From Otariodibacter oris (GTDB taxonomy: Bacteria; Pseudomonadota; Gammaproteobacteria; Enterobacterales; Pasteurellaceae): a stretch of DNA of 64,000 nt. The number at the start of each line of letters is the position of its first letter. The first letter of the stretch is position 1. Below are positions 8,947 through 17,982 of this stretch, piece after piece. The position numbers and the translations under genes are program-made. The notes beneath the pieces are model-generated. The model saw nothing but the letters and a program-made list of their open reading frames with translations. It was not told where the DNA came from and did not search any database. Where the stretch lies: the NCBI RefSeq assembly GCF_009684715.1, contig NZ_CP016604.1:1627262-1691261 (forward strand). The letters are read 5' to 3'.

Positions 8947-9834
8947 ATGAATATCCAAAATCTTAAGTTATTGTTAGACATTACACAAACTCATAGTTTT
9001 CTTCGTACTGCCGAGAAAAACCATATGAGTGCTTCCACTCTTTCTCGACATATTCAAAGAATGGAAGAAGAAATAGGGCAACCATTATTATTAAGAGATA
9101 ATAGACAAGTTACATTAACTGAAGCAGGTAAGAAGTTCTTAACCTTTGCAGAGCAAACTTGGCTTTCATGGCAACACATTCAGCAAGAATTATCCCAAAA
9201 ACAAAATGAATTAGAGGGAGAGCTAAAACTATTTTGTTCTGTAACAGCCGCTTATAGTCACTTACCAAAAATATTAGAACGTTTTAGACAGCGTTATCCG
9301 AAAGTAGAAATCAAATTAAGCACTGGCGATCCTGCCAAAGCACTACATACAGTACAATCATTGAAAGCTGATTTAGCCTTAGCGGGAAAACCTGAATTTT
9401 TACCACCTAACATTGCATTTCAATCTATCGATGATATGAGCCTATCTCTTGTTGTACCAAGAATTGCCTGTCCTGCAACCAAGCTTCTCCAACAATCACC
9501 TATAGACTGGCAAAGCATCCCTTTTATTTTGCCTGTTGAAGGTCCCGCTCGTCAGAGGATAGATCATTGGTTTAAATTGCAAAAAATCCGCAAACCACAA
9601 ATTTATGCTACAGTAGAGGGACATGAAGCAATATTATCTATGGTCGCAGTAGGTTGTGGGGTCGCAATGTTGCCTGATGTAGTGGTAAAACATAGCTCTG
9701 TGAGTAATCAAGTTTCCTATTTCTTACCCGATATTGCCATTAAACCTTTTGAATTGGGGGTTTGTGTTCAACAAAGACGTTTAAAGGAACCTATTATTCA
9801 ATCTTTTTGGCGATTATTATCTGATCTAAATTAA
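8947..9834 (+). CDS. ilvY: LysR-type regulator IlvY
   Basis: The 295-residue protein is a LysR-family regulator with an N-terminal winged HTH (about 1-60, including SASTLSRHIQRMEEEIGQ) and a periplasmic-binding-like effector domain. FCSVTAAYSHLPKIL, TVEGHEAILSMVAVGCGVAMLP and FELGVCVQQRRL match IlvY closely. In E. coli IlvY senses acetolactate/acetohydroxybutyrate and activates divergent ilvC. Here no ilvC lies beside it: the gene follows the glycosyltransferases on the same strand, 10 bases after the GT8 stop, with no terminator between. GC content returns to the genome norm, so the island boundary is at its start codon. Confidence 0.9.
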   Translation: MNIQNLKLLLDITQTHSFLRTAEKNHMSASTLSRHIQRMEEEIGQPLLLRDNRQVTLTEAGKKFLTFAEQTWLSWQHIQQELSQKQNELEGELKLFCSVTAAYSHLPKILERFRQRYPKVEIKLSTGDPAKALHTVQSLKADLALAGKPEFLPPNIAFQSIDDMSLSLVVPRIACPATKLLQQSPIDWQSIPFILPVEGPARQRIDHWFKLQKIRKPQIYATVEGHEAILSMVAVGCGVAMLPDVVVKHSSVSNQVSYFLPDIAIKPFELGVCVQQRRLKEPIIQSFWRLLSDLN

Positions 9835-9899
9835 ATTTCATACAGCAACAACTTGATAGAATACTTAATTTCAAAAATCAACATAAGGAGTAAATAGTA

Positions 9900-10526
9900 A
9901 TGAAAATTGTTGAAGTTAAACACCCGCTTGTAAAACATAAACTTGGTTTAATGCGTGCCGCCGATGTAAATACAAAAAATTTCCGTGAATTAGCAACTGA
10001 GGTTGGTAGCTTACTCACTTATGAAGCAACAGCCGATTTAGAAACTGAAAAAGTAACAATTGATGGATGGAATGGCCCAGTTGAAATTGATCGTATCAAG
10101 GGTAAAAAAGTTACTGTTGTTCCGATTTTACGTGCTGGTTTAGGGATGATGGATGGCGTGCTTGAACATATGCCAAGCGCAAGAATCAGTGTTGTAGGGA
10201 TGTATCGTAATGAAGAAACCCTTGAACCTGTGCCATACTTCACTAAATTAGCCAACGATGTTGAAGAACGTCTTGCAATTATTGTTGACCCAATGTTAGC
10301 AACAGGCGGTTCAATGATAGCAACGATCGATTTACTCAAAAATGCAGGATGTAAAAATATTAAAGTATTGGTGCTTGTAGCTGCACCAGAAGGGATTAAA
10401 GCATTAGAAGCCGCTCATCCTGATATAGAGCTTTATACAGCCTCAATAGATAGCCACTTAAACGAAAACGGATATATTATTCCAGGTTTAGGTGATGCGG
10501 GTGATAAGATTTTCGGTACAAAATAA
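9900..10526 (+). CDS. upp: Uracil phosphoribosyltransferase
   Basis: The 208-residue protein is Upp, which converts uracil plus PRPP to UMP in pyrimidine salvage. It is full length (E. coli 208). Visible motifs are [13 protein letters not shown] at the N-terminus, [13 protein letters not shown], the PRPP loop [12 protein letters not shown], and the C-terminal uracil-binding [19 protein letters not shown] strong AAGGAGT precedes the start by 8 bases. It ends before a bidirectional terminator shared with the convergent TPM-domain gene. A uracil permease gene (uraA), which often follows upp, is not adjacent here. Confidence 0.97.
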   Translation: MKIVEVKHPLVKHKLGLMRAADVNTKNFRELATEVGSLLTYEATADLETEKVTIDGWNGPVEIDRIKGKKVTVVPILRAGLGMMDGVLEHMPSARISVVGMYRNEETLEPVPYFTKLANDVEERLAIIVDPMLATGGSMIATIDLLKNAGCKNIKVLVLVAAPEGIKALEAAHPDIELYTASIDSHLNENGYIIPGLGDAGDKIFGTK

Positions 10527-10539
10527 TTATTAATTTACT

Positions 10540-10571
10540 AGACGCTATAAAGAACAATCTTTGTAGCGTCT
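10540..10571. terminator. Bidirectional terminator between upp and the TPM gene
   Basis: A 14-bp stem with one T-G pair (AGACGCTATAAAGA / TCTTTGTAGCGTCT) and the 4-base loop ACAA lies between two convergent stops. U-tracts are short on both sides. Confidence 0.7.
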
Positions 10572-10579
10572 TACCTTGT

Positions 10580-11335
10580 TTACCAGCTTCCACCAGCACC
10601 GCCTCCGCCAGAGCTTCCACCACCGAAACCACCACCATGGCTACCTCCGCCAAAACCTCCGCGACTATGACCAAAACCACCACTTCGACTTGAATGGCGT
10701 ATCACTCTACCTAAATCACCTGAGCTGATATAAACACCATTTCTTCTATTAGAGATTCCAAAAATAAAGAAAATAATTATGGCAAATAAGATAAACGTTA
10801 AAAAATCATTTGGCTCATTTTCATCTTGTTCTACAAGTGGTTGATATTCTCCCTGAGTTGCAGCAATGATAGATGATAAACCTTTGGCAATCCCTTCCGC
10901 ATAACGATTTTCCTTAAAGTAAGGGGTAATATCATTACGAATAATTGAGGAAGCGATTGCATCGGGTAATGCACCTTCTAAGCCTCGACCTGTAGCAATA
11001 AATAATTTGCGATCATTCTTTGCAACCAAAAGTAACACGCCATTATTCTCTTTTTTTCGTCCAATGCCCCATTGGTTAAATAAATTATGAGTGTAACTTG
11101 AAATGGCTTCGCCTTCTGTGCTTGCGATAATCACAACTGCAATTTGTGAACTGGTTTTAGTGCCATAATCCACTAACGCATTTTCTAATGTCTGTTTATC
11201 TTGTGGGCTTAACGTTTGAGTGTAATCTGTTACATAACGGAAAGGATCAGGTACGCTAGGATAGTCTGCCCAACTCAATGTAGAAAAACAGATGAGTACT
11301 AAGGAAAGTATTAAGTGGTAATATCGTTTTATCAT
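10580..11335 (-). CDS. YgcG-family TPM-domain membrane protein
   Basis: The 251-residue protein has a signal peptide (about 1-23, ending STLSWA) and a TPM domain (about 30-170) with SQIAVVIIASTEGE and NNGVLLLVAKNDRKLFIATGRGLEGALPD. A transmembrane helix (about 177-195) precedes a tail of Gly/Ser/His repeats ending GGAGGSW. It belongs to the YgcG group usually found next to lemA. TPM domains have been linked to membrane-complex repair and phosphatase activity in other lineages, but the bacterial role is unsettled. It overlaps the next upstream gene by 4 bases (ATGA), forming a lemA-TPM-TPM unit. Confidence 0.85.
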   Translation of the reverse strand: MIKRYYHLILSLVLICFSTLSWADYPSVPDPFRYVTDYTQTLSPQDKQTLENALVDYGTKTSSQIAVVIIASTEGEAISSYTHNLFNQWGIGRKKENNGVLLLVAKNDRKLFIATGRGLEGALPDAIASSIIRNDITPYFKENRYAEGIAKGLSSIIAATQGEYQPLVEQDENEPNDFLTFILFAIIIFFIFGISNRRNGVYISSGDLGRVIRHSSRSGGFGHSRGGFGGGSHGGGFGGGSSGGGGAGGSW

Positions 11336-11778
11336 TTGATTACTACCTCATTAGGTAATTCATTGGTGTCATCTTTTTGAATAGGGAAATAACTTTTAAG
11401 TTGTTGCTCAACCTGCTCGATTCCCTTACAAATTGCAAGGGTAAATTCACCATGCTGACAATCTACTTTCATAGCTTGATATACAGATTCCCAAAAGCTT
11501 TCACCCACTTTTTGATGAATTCCCTCATCACCCACAATCGCCATTAAACGAGGTTTAAAAGACAAATAAATTAATACGCCATTGCGATCTTTTGTTTCTC
11601 GCATGGCTAATTCATCAAATAGCTGATTGGCTCGATCAATTGGGGAATTAGATTTTGCCTTACGTTCCACCACCACTCGCAATTCAGCTGAAGTTTGCGT
11701 TTCTAAATGTGAAATCGCTTGTTCAATTTGTTGTGTGTCAATGGGTAATTTTTTGCTAACAAGATCGAATAATCCCAT
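11332..11778 (-). CDS. Second TPM-domain protein, cytoplasmic form
   Basis: The 148-residue protein is a second, shorter TPM-domain protein without signal peptide or membrane helix. Typical segments are ISHLETQTSAELRVVVERK and DRNGVLIYLSFKPRLMAIVGDEGI, followed by a C-terminal helix. It sits between lemA and the YgcG-like gene and overlaps the latter by 4 bases. The pair suggests one exported and one cytoplasmic TPM domain acting with LemA at the inner membrane, which is inference from context. No catalytic residues can be named with confidence. Confidence 0.82.
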   Translation of the reverse strand: MGLFDLVSKKLPIDTQQIEQAISHLETQTSAELRVVVERKAKSNSPIDRANQLFDELAMRETKDRNGVLIYLSFKPRLMAIVGDEGIHQKVGESFWESVYQAMKVDCQHGEFTLAICKGIEQVEQQLKSYFPIQKDDTNELPNEVVIK

Positions 11779-11819
11779 AATTTCCTCAGTAAAATAAGCT
11801 TGCTCACTAGATGAAAGAT

Positions 11820-11855
11820 AATCCCACTATTTTATTTGCAAAAAATAATGGGATC
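11820..11855 (-). repeat. Hairpin with degenerate uptake sequence between lemA and TPM genes
   Basis: Plus-strand ATCCCACTATTTT and AAAATAATGGGAT form an imperfect inverted repeat in the 95-base gap between lemA and the first TPM gene. On the minus strand it is preceded by TAAGCGGTAGGATCC, a one-mismatch form of the AAGCGGTC uptake core followed by the usual T-rich/TTGCAAA extension. It may weaken read-through from lemA. Confidence 0.45.
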
Positions 11856-11873
11856 CTACCGCTTATCTCTCTT

Positions 11874-12464
11874 TTAATTAAAATTTACTTCAGGTGCTTT
11901 TTCAGATCCGGCTTCCGCTTTAAATTGAGGTTTAGCCTCAAACCCAAATAATAAAGCCACGAATTTTGTCGGTACTTGACGAACTTTTTGATTATATTCT
12001 TTAACTGCATTATTGAAATTATTACGCTCTACATTAATGCGGTTCTCCGTTCCTTCAATCTGTGCTTGTAAATTTAAGAAACCCTCATGAGCTTTTAATT
12101 CTGGATATCTTTCCACACTGACTAATAAACGAGATAATGCTGAATTCAAACCTTGTTGAGCTTGTTGGAATTGCGCTAATTGCTCTTCTGTAGCATTACT
12201 TGGATCAATATGGGTTTGAGTGGCTTTTGCTCTTGCCTCAATCACTTGTGTTAAAGTTTCTTGCTCAAAGTTTGCTTGACCTTTCACTGTATTGACTAAA
12301 TTTGGAATTAAATCTGCGCGACGTTGATAAGCCGATTCCACATTTCCCCACACAGAATTAATGCTTTCTTCTGCTTTAACTAAACTGTTATAGCTACTAC
12401 TAAGTGTTATTCCACCAATAATTAAAATAACTGCAATAATAATGAGCGTTGTCCATTTTTTCAT
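11874..12464 (-). CDS. lemA: LemA family protein
   Basis: The 196-residue protein is a LemA homologue: a short cytoplasmic start, one membrane helix (about 5-23), then a long helical domain with YNSLVKAEESINSVWGNVES, YQRRADLIPNLVNTVKG and RYPELKAHEGFLNLQAQ. LemA proteins are inner-membrane coiled-coil proteins of uncertain function, often paired with TPM-domain proteins. Length is standard for the family. It is first in the lemA-TPM-TPM unit on the minus strand. Confidence 0.92.
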   Translation of the reverse strand: MKKWTTLIIIAVILIIGGITLSSSYNSLVKAEESINSVWGNVESAYQRRADLIPNLVNTVKGQANFEQETLTQVIEARAKATQTHIDPSNATEEQLAQFQQAQQGLNSALSRLLVSVERYPELKAHEGFLNLQAQIEGTENRINVERNNFNNAVKEYNQKVRQVPTKFVALLFGFEAKPQFKAEAGSEKAPEVNFN

Positions 12465-12533
12465 TGAATTTACCTTTTATTGTTTAAAACGATATTGTTA
12501 AAAATTTAGTATGTATAAATATAAATAAAATAC

Positions 12534-13580
12534 CTACACTTTTTCAAATTCTTTTTCTGTCGATTTATTAAATATTTTATCTTTTAATACTCCTATGAGC
12601 TCTTGTCTAATTTCAGCAATTTTAGGGCGTTCATTTTTAGTAAATGCCACAGGACGACAAAACTCCATCGCTTTAACCCCTAATCTGGCTGTGAGTAACC
12701 CTGCTCCCATTCCTTGTGCCGCTCGCATAGATAATTTTGCAGTGAGGTTTTGCGAAAAAAATTCCATCCCTACATCAGTCATAATTTCAGTTGCCCCCGC
12801 AAATACCATATTGGTAAGCACCATTCTAAAGAGTTTTAAGCGACTAAAATAACCTAATTCCATACCATATACTTTAGTAATTTTATTTACTAATGCAATA
12901 TTACGCCATGCCATCATTAATACATCAACAATCGCTAATGGGCTTACTGCGACAATGATCATATTTTCAATCGCACTCTGACTAATCATTTTTTTCGCTT
13001 GGCTATCCAGCGGAATTAACACATTCTGACTAAACAGATAAAGTACCTCTTGGCTGTTATACCCTTCATCTAATTGACTTTTCCAACGTTTTTCAGCTTG
13101 AGCAATCATCGGCGTTTGCGATAAGTTTTGAATCACAGATTGACAAAATTCCGTCGCAATCTCACCGCTTACATTGTTTTTATCAACTAACCACTGTTGC
13201 GTCATCTGTTGATTTTGATAATGCTTACGTAACCAACGAAGCTTATTCCATTCAACTATTAGAGTGCCAATCCCCGTTAAACTAATACAGAAAAAAACAA
13301 TTGAGAAAGCAAAATAAATCCACTGATGAGCCATCCAAGTATCGATTAACCATTGGATAGATTGAGCAACCACAGCCCCACAAAACAAGACTAAAACACC
13401 AAGTAACACTCTGATCCAAAAGCGGGACGGCTTTAAGCTTTCCTCAATAATCAGTTCAGCCTCAACATTCTTACTCTCTTCTTCTAATTCAACAGACTCT
13501 ACTGTCTCCTCAGAAAACTCTTGCTTAGGTTGTAAAATAGTCTCTTTTTGTTCTTCTTCGCTAAATATTTTTTTATCCAT
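12534..13580 (-). CDS. YcjF/UPF0283 family inner-membrane protein
   Basis: The 348-residue protein matches the YcjF (UPF0283, TIGR01620) family. It has an acidic cytoplasmic N-terminal segment rich in Glu, two membrane helices at about 55-75 and 85-110, and a long C-terminal domain with further hydrophobic helices near 205-225 and 250-270. Typical segments are [23 protein letters not shown] and [25 protein letters not shown]. In enterobacteria ycjF follows ycjX; no ycjX lies here, and upstream is dusC, which it overlaps by 8 bases. Function is not established. Confidence 0.85.
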   Translation of the reverse strand: MDKKIFSEEEQKETILQPKQEFSEETVESVELEEESKNVEAELIIEESLKPSRFWIRVLLGVLVLFCGAVVAQSIQWLIDTWMAHQWIYFAFSIVFFCISLTGIGTLIVEWNKLRWLRKHYQNQQMTQQWLVDKNNVSGEIATEFCQSVIQNLSQTPMIAQAEKRWKSQLDEGYNSQEVLYLFSQNVLIPLDSQAKKMISQSAIENMIIVAVSPLAIVDVLMMAWRNIALVNKITKVYGMELGYFSRLKLFRMVLTNMVFAGATEIMTDVGMEFFSQNLTAKLSMRAAQGMGAGLLTARLGVKAMEFCRPVAFTKNERPKIAEIRQELIGVLKDKIFNKSTEKEFEKV

Positions 13581-14532
13581 ATTTTGCCTCCATAAGCCGA
13601 TTTTTTAATCCTTCGTAGCCTTGTTCCGTTCTCAATAATGTAAATAACTCACTCGCTTCAGGATATTCTTTATCAAGATAGCGTAGCCATTGTTTAATTC
13701 TTGCAATATGATAAAACCCTTTATCATCATGCTCATTTTCCATTTGAACATAAGTGTAGAGCAAATCTAGCACTTGTTTCCAAGGCATTTTGGGTTCAGC
13801 AAATTTTACAACTTTGCTTAAATTGGGTACTTGCAATGCACCTCTCCCAATCATGACATTCTCACAAGCGGTCACTTCTACACATTTTTTTGCAGAATCT
13901 ACATCCCAAATTTCACCATTTGCAACAACAGGAATTGTGAGTTGTTGACGAATCTCAGCAATTTTTTTCCAATTAATCCGTTCTGCTCGATAGCCATCCA
14001 TTTTGGTTCGACCGTGAACTGTAATTTCCGTTGCCCCACCTTGTTGCACCGCATCTGCAATTTCAAAGGCAGAGGAATCTGAATCCCATCCTAAACGAAC
14101 TTTAACTGAAACAGGCAAATCTTCAGGAACAGCCTTTCTAATGGCTTTAGTAGCTTGATAGATAAGCTCAGGATTTTTTAGAAGTGAAGCTCCACCTTGG
14201 CTCCCATTGACTGTTTTAGAGGGGCATCCACAATTTAAATCAATACCATGGGAACCAAGCTGAATAGCAAGATCGGCATTTTCCGCCAACCATTCGGGAT
14301 ATTGCCCTAGAATCTGCACTCTTACTGGTGTACCAGAAGGCGTTAAACCTTGCTGATGCAATTCAGGGCAAAGACGATAAAAAGTTTTCTTGGGTAATTT
14401 TTGATCGACAACACGCACAAATTCTGAAATACAAAGATCGTAATCATTCACCGCCGTTAAAAGCTGACGAACAAATGGATCTAATACACCTTGCATCGGT
14501 GCAAGGATGACTCGTTTTGGCAAAAACTCCAC
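13573..14532 (-). CDS. dusC: tRNA-dihydrouridine(16) synthase DusC
   Basis: The product is DusC, an FMN enzyme that reduces uridine-16 of tRNA. Motifs are [31 protein letters not shown] (catalytic Cys), [24 protein letters not shown] and MIGRGALQ; the C-terminal helical domain carries [16 protein letters not shown]. There is no ATG at the expected place. A GTG at 14532 gives [12 protein letters not shown] and a TTG at 14523 gives LPKRVILAP; an upstream TTG at 14586 would overlap the preceding gene by 38 bases. I choose the GTG, but the start is uncertain. The sequence just upstream is an uptake-sequence variant (GCAAGCGGTC), and an exact uptake word lies inside the gene. Confidence 0.93.
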   Translation of the reverse strand: MEFLPKRVILAPMQGVLDPFVRQLLTAVNDYDLCISEFVRVVDQKLPKKTFYRLCPELHQQGLTPSGTPVRVQILGQYPEWLAENADLAIQLGSHGIDLNCGCPSKTVNGSQGGASLLKNPELIYQATKAIRKAVPEDLPVSVKVRLGWDSDSSAFEIADAVQQGGATEITVHGRTKMDGYRAERINWKKIAEIRQQLTIPVVANGEIWDVDSAKKCVEVTACENVMIGRGALQVPNLSKVVKFAEPKMPWKQVLDLLYTYVQMENEHDDKGFYHIARIKQWLRYLDKEYPEASELFTLLRTEQGYEGLKNRLMEAKYG

Positions 14533-14548
14533 AAGATCTGACCGCTTG

Positions 14549-15172
14549 CTAGTGATAGCGACGTAAATACAAATCAGGACGAGCAATTAGATAGATAATC
14601 AATGCGGTAATTGCACCTAATGTATCCGCTAATATATCCTTTTGTGCATCCCAAATATCGCCTTGTGATCCTAAAAATTCGACACCCGCTTCACCACCTT
14701 CAATCACGGCATATTGCCATTCAATAAGCTCATAGGTTGCCGCTAACGACATAATGAAGAAAAGGGCGAAAAAGAAAGCAACACCTAAACCACATTTGCG
14801 TTTACGCAACAACCACTCTGCCATTGGGAAGCTATAGAATCCAATAACGTAATGCCCTACCCTATCAAAATGATTACGCCCTTCTCCAAGAAATGGTTCT
14901 AAATAAACATTTGCCCAATCAAAAGGCACATTAGCAAATGTATATTTTGCCCCAATAAAATGCATAATCATCCATAAAGACATTAAAAAATAAGCTAAAC
15001 CACTAAATTGAAAGCGTGAATAAGTTAACATTAATAGTCCCAACACAGTAAAAATTGGGATAACTTCAGCATACCATACATCTCTATCTGTAGGATTTAA
15101 TCCAGACCATACTGAAATAATGATAACAACAATTGCTAAAAATAATGGCACAATATGAGAACGAGATTGCAT
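14549..15172 (-). CDS. DUF2238 (YjdF-like) inner-membrane protein
   Basis: The 207-residue protein is a polytopic membrane protein of the DUF2238/YjdF family, with about six hydrophobic helices. Conserved family elements are [22 protein letters not shown], the Glu-rich [13 protein letters not shown] and [20 protein letters not shown], whose Asp/His/Glu residues face the membrane in the family. The ATG at 15172 overlaps the djlA stop by one base (TAATG) and follows GGTGGAAG, so it is preferred over an in-frame GTG at 15181. The biochemical role is unknown. Confidence 0.83.
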   Translation of the reverse strand: MQSRSHIVPLFLAIVVIIISVWSGLNPTDRDVWYAEVIPIFTVLGLLMLTYSRFQFSGLAYFLMSLWMIMHFIGAKYTFANVPFDWANVYLEPFLGEGRNHFDRVGHYVIGFYSFPMAEWLLRKRKCGLGVAFFFALFFIMSLAATYELIEWQYAVIEGGEAGVEFLGSQGDIWDAQKDILADTLGAITALIIYLIARPDLYLRRYH

Positions 15173-16038
15173 TACTTCCACCCTTTAGCTTTACAAATTA
15201 GATCATAAGCAGCTTGAATTTGTTGTGCTTTTTCCTTGGCGACTTCCATCATTTCTGGAGGCAACCCTTTTGCAACCAATTTATCGGGATGATGTTCATT
15301 CATTAATTTACGATAAGCTCTTTTAACTGTAGTTTGATCACTATTAGCATTAACACCAAGAACACTATACGCATCTTCTAAAGTTGGACCTTTATTATAG
15401 GATTGCTGGTATCCACTTTGTCTACCTTGATAATTTCCATCTTGTTGAGAGGAATATTGTTCATATTGGTACTGCCCTGAACGAAAACGTTGTGCTGCAG
15501 CAATCATCGCTAACATTTGCTCAAATTGGAATCTTGACATACCTAACGATTCAGCAATCGTAAATAAAATCTTTTGTTCATTTATGTCAATAGTACCATC
15601 TTGCAAGGCTGCTTGTATTTGTACTTCGACAAAAAAACGTAGTAGATCCCTGCGCTGTCCACAAGCCTCTCTAAATTCCTTAATAACTTGGCGTAATGGG
15701 AAATTAGAATCCTTTCCTAAAGTAAAAGCTTGTTGTGCAAGTTGCTGATTTTGAGCATCTAATTTCATCTGATTCATTAAACCACGAGCCAGTTGAATGT
15801 CATCCTCAGTCACTCGTCCTTTTGATTTAGAAATATGTCCTAATACAGCAAATGTCGTTTGAATAAAAATCGACTGACGAGTTAATGCTTTTCCAAATAT
15901 AGAAGAAGAAACCGTACCTAATTCATATAGCTTTTTATCTGCCCAGTGTCCAATAATTAAACCAAGCATTCCACCAAAAAAACCACCTAAAAACTTATAA
16001 CCAATGAAAAACCCTAAAATTTTTCCAATAAACTGCAT
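15172..16038 (-). CDS. djlA: Co-chaperone DjlA
   Basis: The 288-residue protein is DjlA, a membrane-anchored J-domain partner of DnaK. A Gly-rich transmembrane segment lies at the N-terminus (about 6-28, FFIGYKFLGGFFGGMLG), followed by a central TerB-like helical domain (about 55-190). A Gln/Tyr/Ser-rich linker leads to the C-terminal J domain (about 222-288) with the HPD motif in NEHHPDKLVAKGLPPEMM. In E. coli DjlA stimulates DnaK and the Rcs envelope-stress pathway. Length is slightly above E. coli DjlA (271). It overlaps the YjdF-like gene by one base. Confidence 0.94.
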   Translation of the reverse strand: MQFIGKILGFFIGYKFLGGFFGGMLGLIIGHWADKKLYELGTVSSSIFGKALTRQSIFIQTTFAVLGHISKSKGRVTEDDIQLARGLMNQMKLDAQNQQLAQQAFTLGKDSNFPLRQVIKEFREACGQRRDLLRFFVEVQIQAALQDGTIDINEQKILFTIAESLGMSRFQFEQMLAMIAAAQRFRSGQYQYEQYSSQQDGNYQGRQSGYQQSYNKGPTLEDAYSVLGVNANSDQTTVKRAYRKLMNEHHPDKLVAKGLPPEMMEVAKEKAQQIQAAYDLICKAKGWK

Positions 16039-16114
16039 ATTTAGTCCTTCTATTAAATTTTCTTCTATTTTAGCGGAAAAAGAATAAAAATACGAAATAG
16101 ATTAGTTATTATAA

Positions 16115-16147
16115 AAACAAAGCCTCGAAAAAATCGAGGCTTTGTTT
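16115..16147. terminator. Terminator of the tol-pal operon
   Basis: A perfect 14-bp stem (AAACAAAGCCTCGA / TCGAGGCTTTGTTT) with a 5-A loop lies 15 bases after the pal stop. It is symmetric enough to act in both directions. djlA, on the same strand, starts 77 bases further on. Confidence 0.85.
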
Positions 16148-16161
16148 AACATCATACAAAA

Positions 16162-16629
16162 TTAGTATTCTAATACTGCACGACGGTTTTTAGCATAATC
16201 AGCTTCTGTGTGACCTAATACTGCTGGTTTTTCTTCACCATAAGAAACTGTTGAAACATTTGTTGCACCTTTAGATGCTAAATATCCTTGTACAGCGTTT
16301 GCACGACGTTGACCTAATGCAATATTGTATTCAGGTGTACCACGTTCATCAGCATGACCTGCAACAGTAACACTGCCATTCATAGAATTTAAATATTCTG
16401 CATGCGCATCTAACAATGTTTGGTATTCACCTTCAACATTATAACGATCAAAACCGAAATAAACGGTATTATAACGAGTTTGTAAATCTTGAACTGACAT
16501 ACCCCCAAAAGTTTGGGCTGTTGCTGTATTATTAGTAGTCATCGCTGCATCATCATTGTTTGAGCTACTACATGCTGCTAAAACAAAAGCTGGTGCCGCA
16601 ATCATAAATACTTTAGCTAGTTTTTTCAT
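16162..16629 (-). CDS. pal: Peptidoglycan-associated lipoprotein Pal (P6-like)
   Basis: The 155-residue product is Pal, an outer-membrane lipoprotein that binds peptidoglycan and TolB. The signal peptide ends in the lipobox VLAAC with the acylated Cys at residue 20. A short Thr/Asn-rich linker leads to an OmpA-like domain (about 48-155) containing [28 protein letters not shown] and [12 protein letters not shown], which bind meso-diaminopimelate. It equals Haemophilus P6, a major surface antigen. It is last in the ybgC-tolQ-tolR-tolA-tolB-pal series, 19 bases after tolB, followed by a strong terminator. Confidence 0.97.
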   Translation of the reverse strand: MKKLAKVFMIAAPAFVLAACSSSNNDDAAMTTNNTATAQTFGGMSVQDLQTRYNTVYFGFDRYNVEGEYQTLLDAHAEYLNSMNGSVTVAGHADERGTPEYNIALGQRRANAVQGYLASKGATNVSTVSYGEEKPAVLGHTEADYAKNRRAVLEY

Positions 16630-16648
16630 TTTGTTCTCCTAAAAAGAA

Positions 16649-17935
16649 TTATTGTTTAGTCAAATACGGTGACCAAGCAGGGAACTTATACTGCCCACCT
16701 ACCCCCGGCAAGTTAGCTTTAAAACGGCCATCTGCTGACACCAATTGTAGCACTTTGCTCACACCTTTGGTAGAGCTATAAATAACCATAGTACCATTTG
16801 GCGAAATACTTGGACTTTCATCTAAAAACGTAGAGCTTAGTACTTCCGTGCTACCTGAAATCAAGTCACGCTTTACAATTTTATCGCTTGAAACCATGAT
16901 TAAATTCTTACCATCTGAGGAAATTTTTCCACTACCACTTCCTCCAATTAAACTTACATTACCACCTGATATATTCATGCTATAAACTTGAGGAGATCCC
17001 CCTCGATCTGATGTAAATAAAATCACACTTCCATCAGGTGACCAACTTGGCTCTGTATTATTTCCCTGTCCTCTTGTTAATTGTCTAATTCCACCACCAT
17101 TGGCATTTGCAACATAAATATTTAACAATCCATCTTGATTTGATGCAAATGCAAGTTGCGAACCATCAGGTGAAAATGATGGTGCTCCGTTATGTCCTTT
17201 CAAAGCCCCTACAACATTACGTTTACCACTGCGTATATCATGAACAACAACTTGAGGTTTTTTATTCTCAAATGTGACATAAGCTAATTTTGCCCCATCT
17301 GGTGACCATTCTGGTGACATAAATGGCTCTTTACTTGAAACGAGAGTAAAAGCATTAAATCCATCATAATCTGAAACTCTTAATTCATATGATGAAACAC
17401 CACGTTGAACAACGTAAGCAATTTTAGTTCTAAATGCACCACGAATTTGAGTAATTTTTTCAAAAATTTGATCGCTAACAGTATGGGCCCCTAGTCGAAG
17501 TTGATCAGCTGATACATTAAAAGCACCTTGAGATACAACGTTACCCGCGAATCCTGATGTTCCTAATACATCAATTAACTGATAAGCAATACTATAGCCA
17601 CTCCCAGCTGCATCTACTTGCCCAACAACAACATAATCGGTTCCTAAAATACTCCATTGTTCTGGTACCACTTCACCTGCAGAGCCTGGTTGTGCCGGTA
17701 ATCTTCCTCTAGGAATAGGAGAAAATTTTCCGCTATTACGTAAATCATCAGAGACAATTTGAGCCACATCACTTGGTATTGCTACATTCGTTCTAAAAGG
17801 TACTACTGCTATCGGCTGAGATGTATTAATTGCACCATCTACTAAAATCTGAACATCTGATTCGGCCATAGCAGATATAGCAACAAAACAGCCAATAAAA
17901 CCTACGCATTTCTTAAAATACGTGAATAATTTCAT
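16649..17935 (-). CDS. tolB: Tol-Pal periplasmic protein TolB
   Basis: The 428-residue product is TolB. A signal peptide (about 1-24, ISAMAES) is followed by an N-terminal alpha/beta domain (about 25-165) and a six-bladed beta-propeller built of WD-like repeats: SPEWSPDGAKLAYVT, APSFSPDGSQLAFAS, EPSWSPDGSVILFTS and SPSISPNGTMVIYSS. TolB binds Pal through the propeller and TolA through its N-terminus, linking the inner-membrane TolQRA motor to the outer membrane during division. Length and spacing are normal. It starts 47 bases after tolA. Confidence 0.97.
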   Translation of the reverse strand: MKLFTYFKKCVGFIGCFVAISAMAESDVQILVDGAINTSQPIAVVPFRTNVAIPSDVAQIVSDDLRNSGKFSPIPRGRLPAQPGSAGEVVPEQWSILGTDYVVVGQVDAAGSGYSIAYQLIDVLGTSGFAGNVVSQGAFNVSADQLRLGAHTVSDQIFEKITQIRGAFRTKIAYVVQRGVSSYELRVSDYDGFNAFTLVSSKEPFMSPEWSPDGAKLAYVTFENKKPQVVVHDIRSGKRNVVGALKGHNGAPSFSPDGSQLAFASNQDGLLNIYVANANGGGIRQLTRGQGNNTEPSWSPDGSVILFTSDRGGSPQVYSMNISGGNVSLIGGSGSGKISSDGKNLIMVSSDKIVKRDLISGSTEVLSSTFLDESPSISPNGTMVIYSSTKGVSKVLQLVSADGRFKANLPGVGGQYKFPAWSPYLTKQ

Positions 17936-17982
17936 ATCTTAACCCCTAAAATTAAGTAGTTATTTGAATAAATGACCAACAA

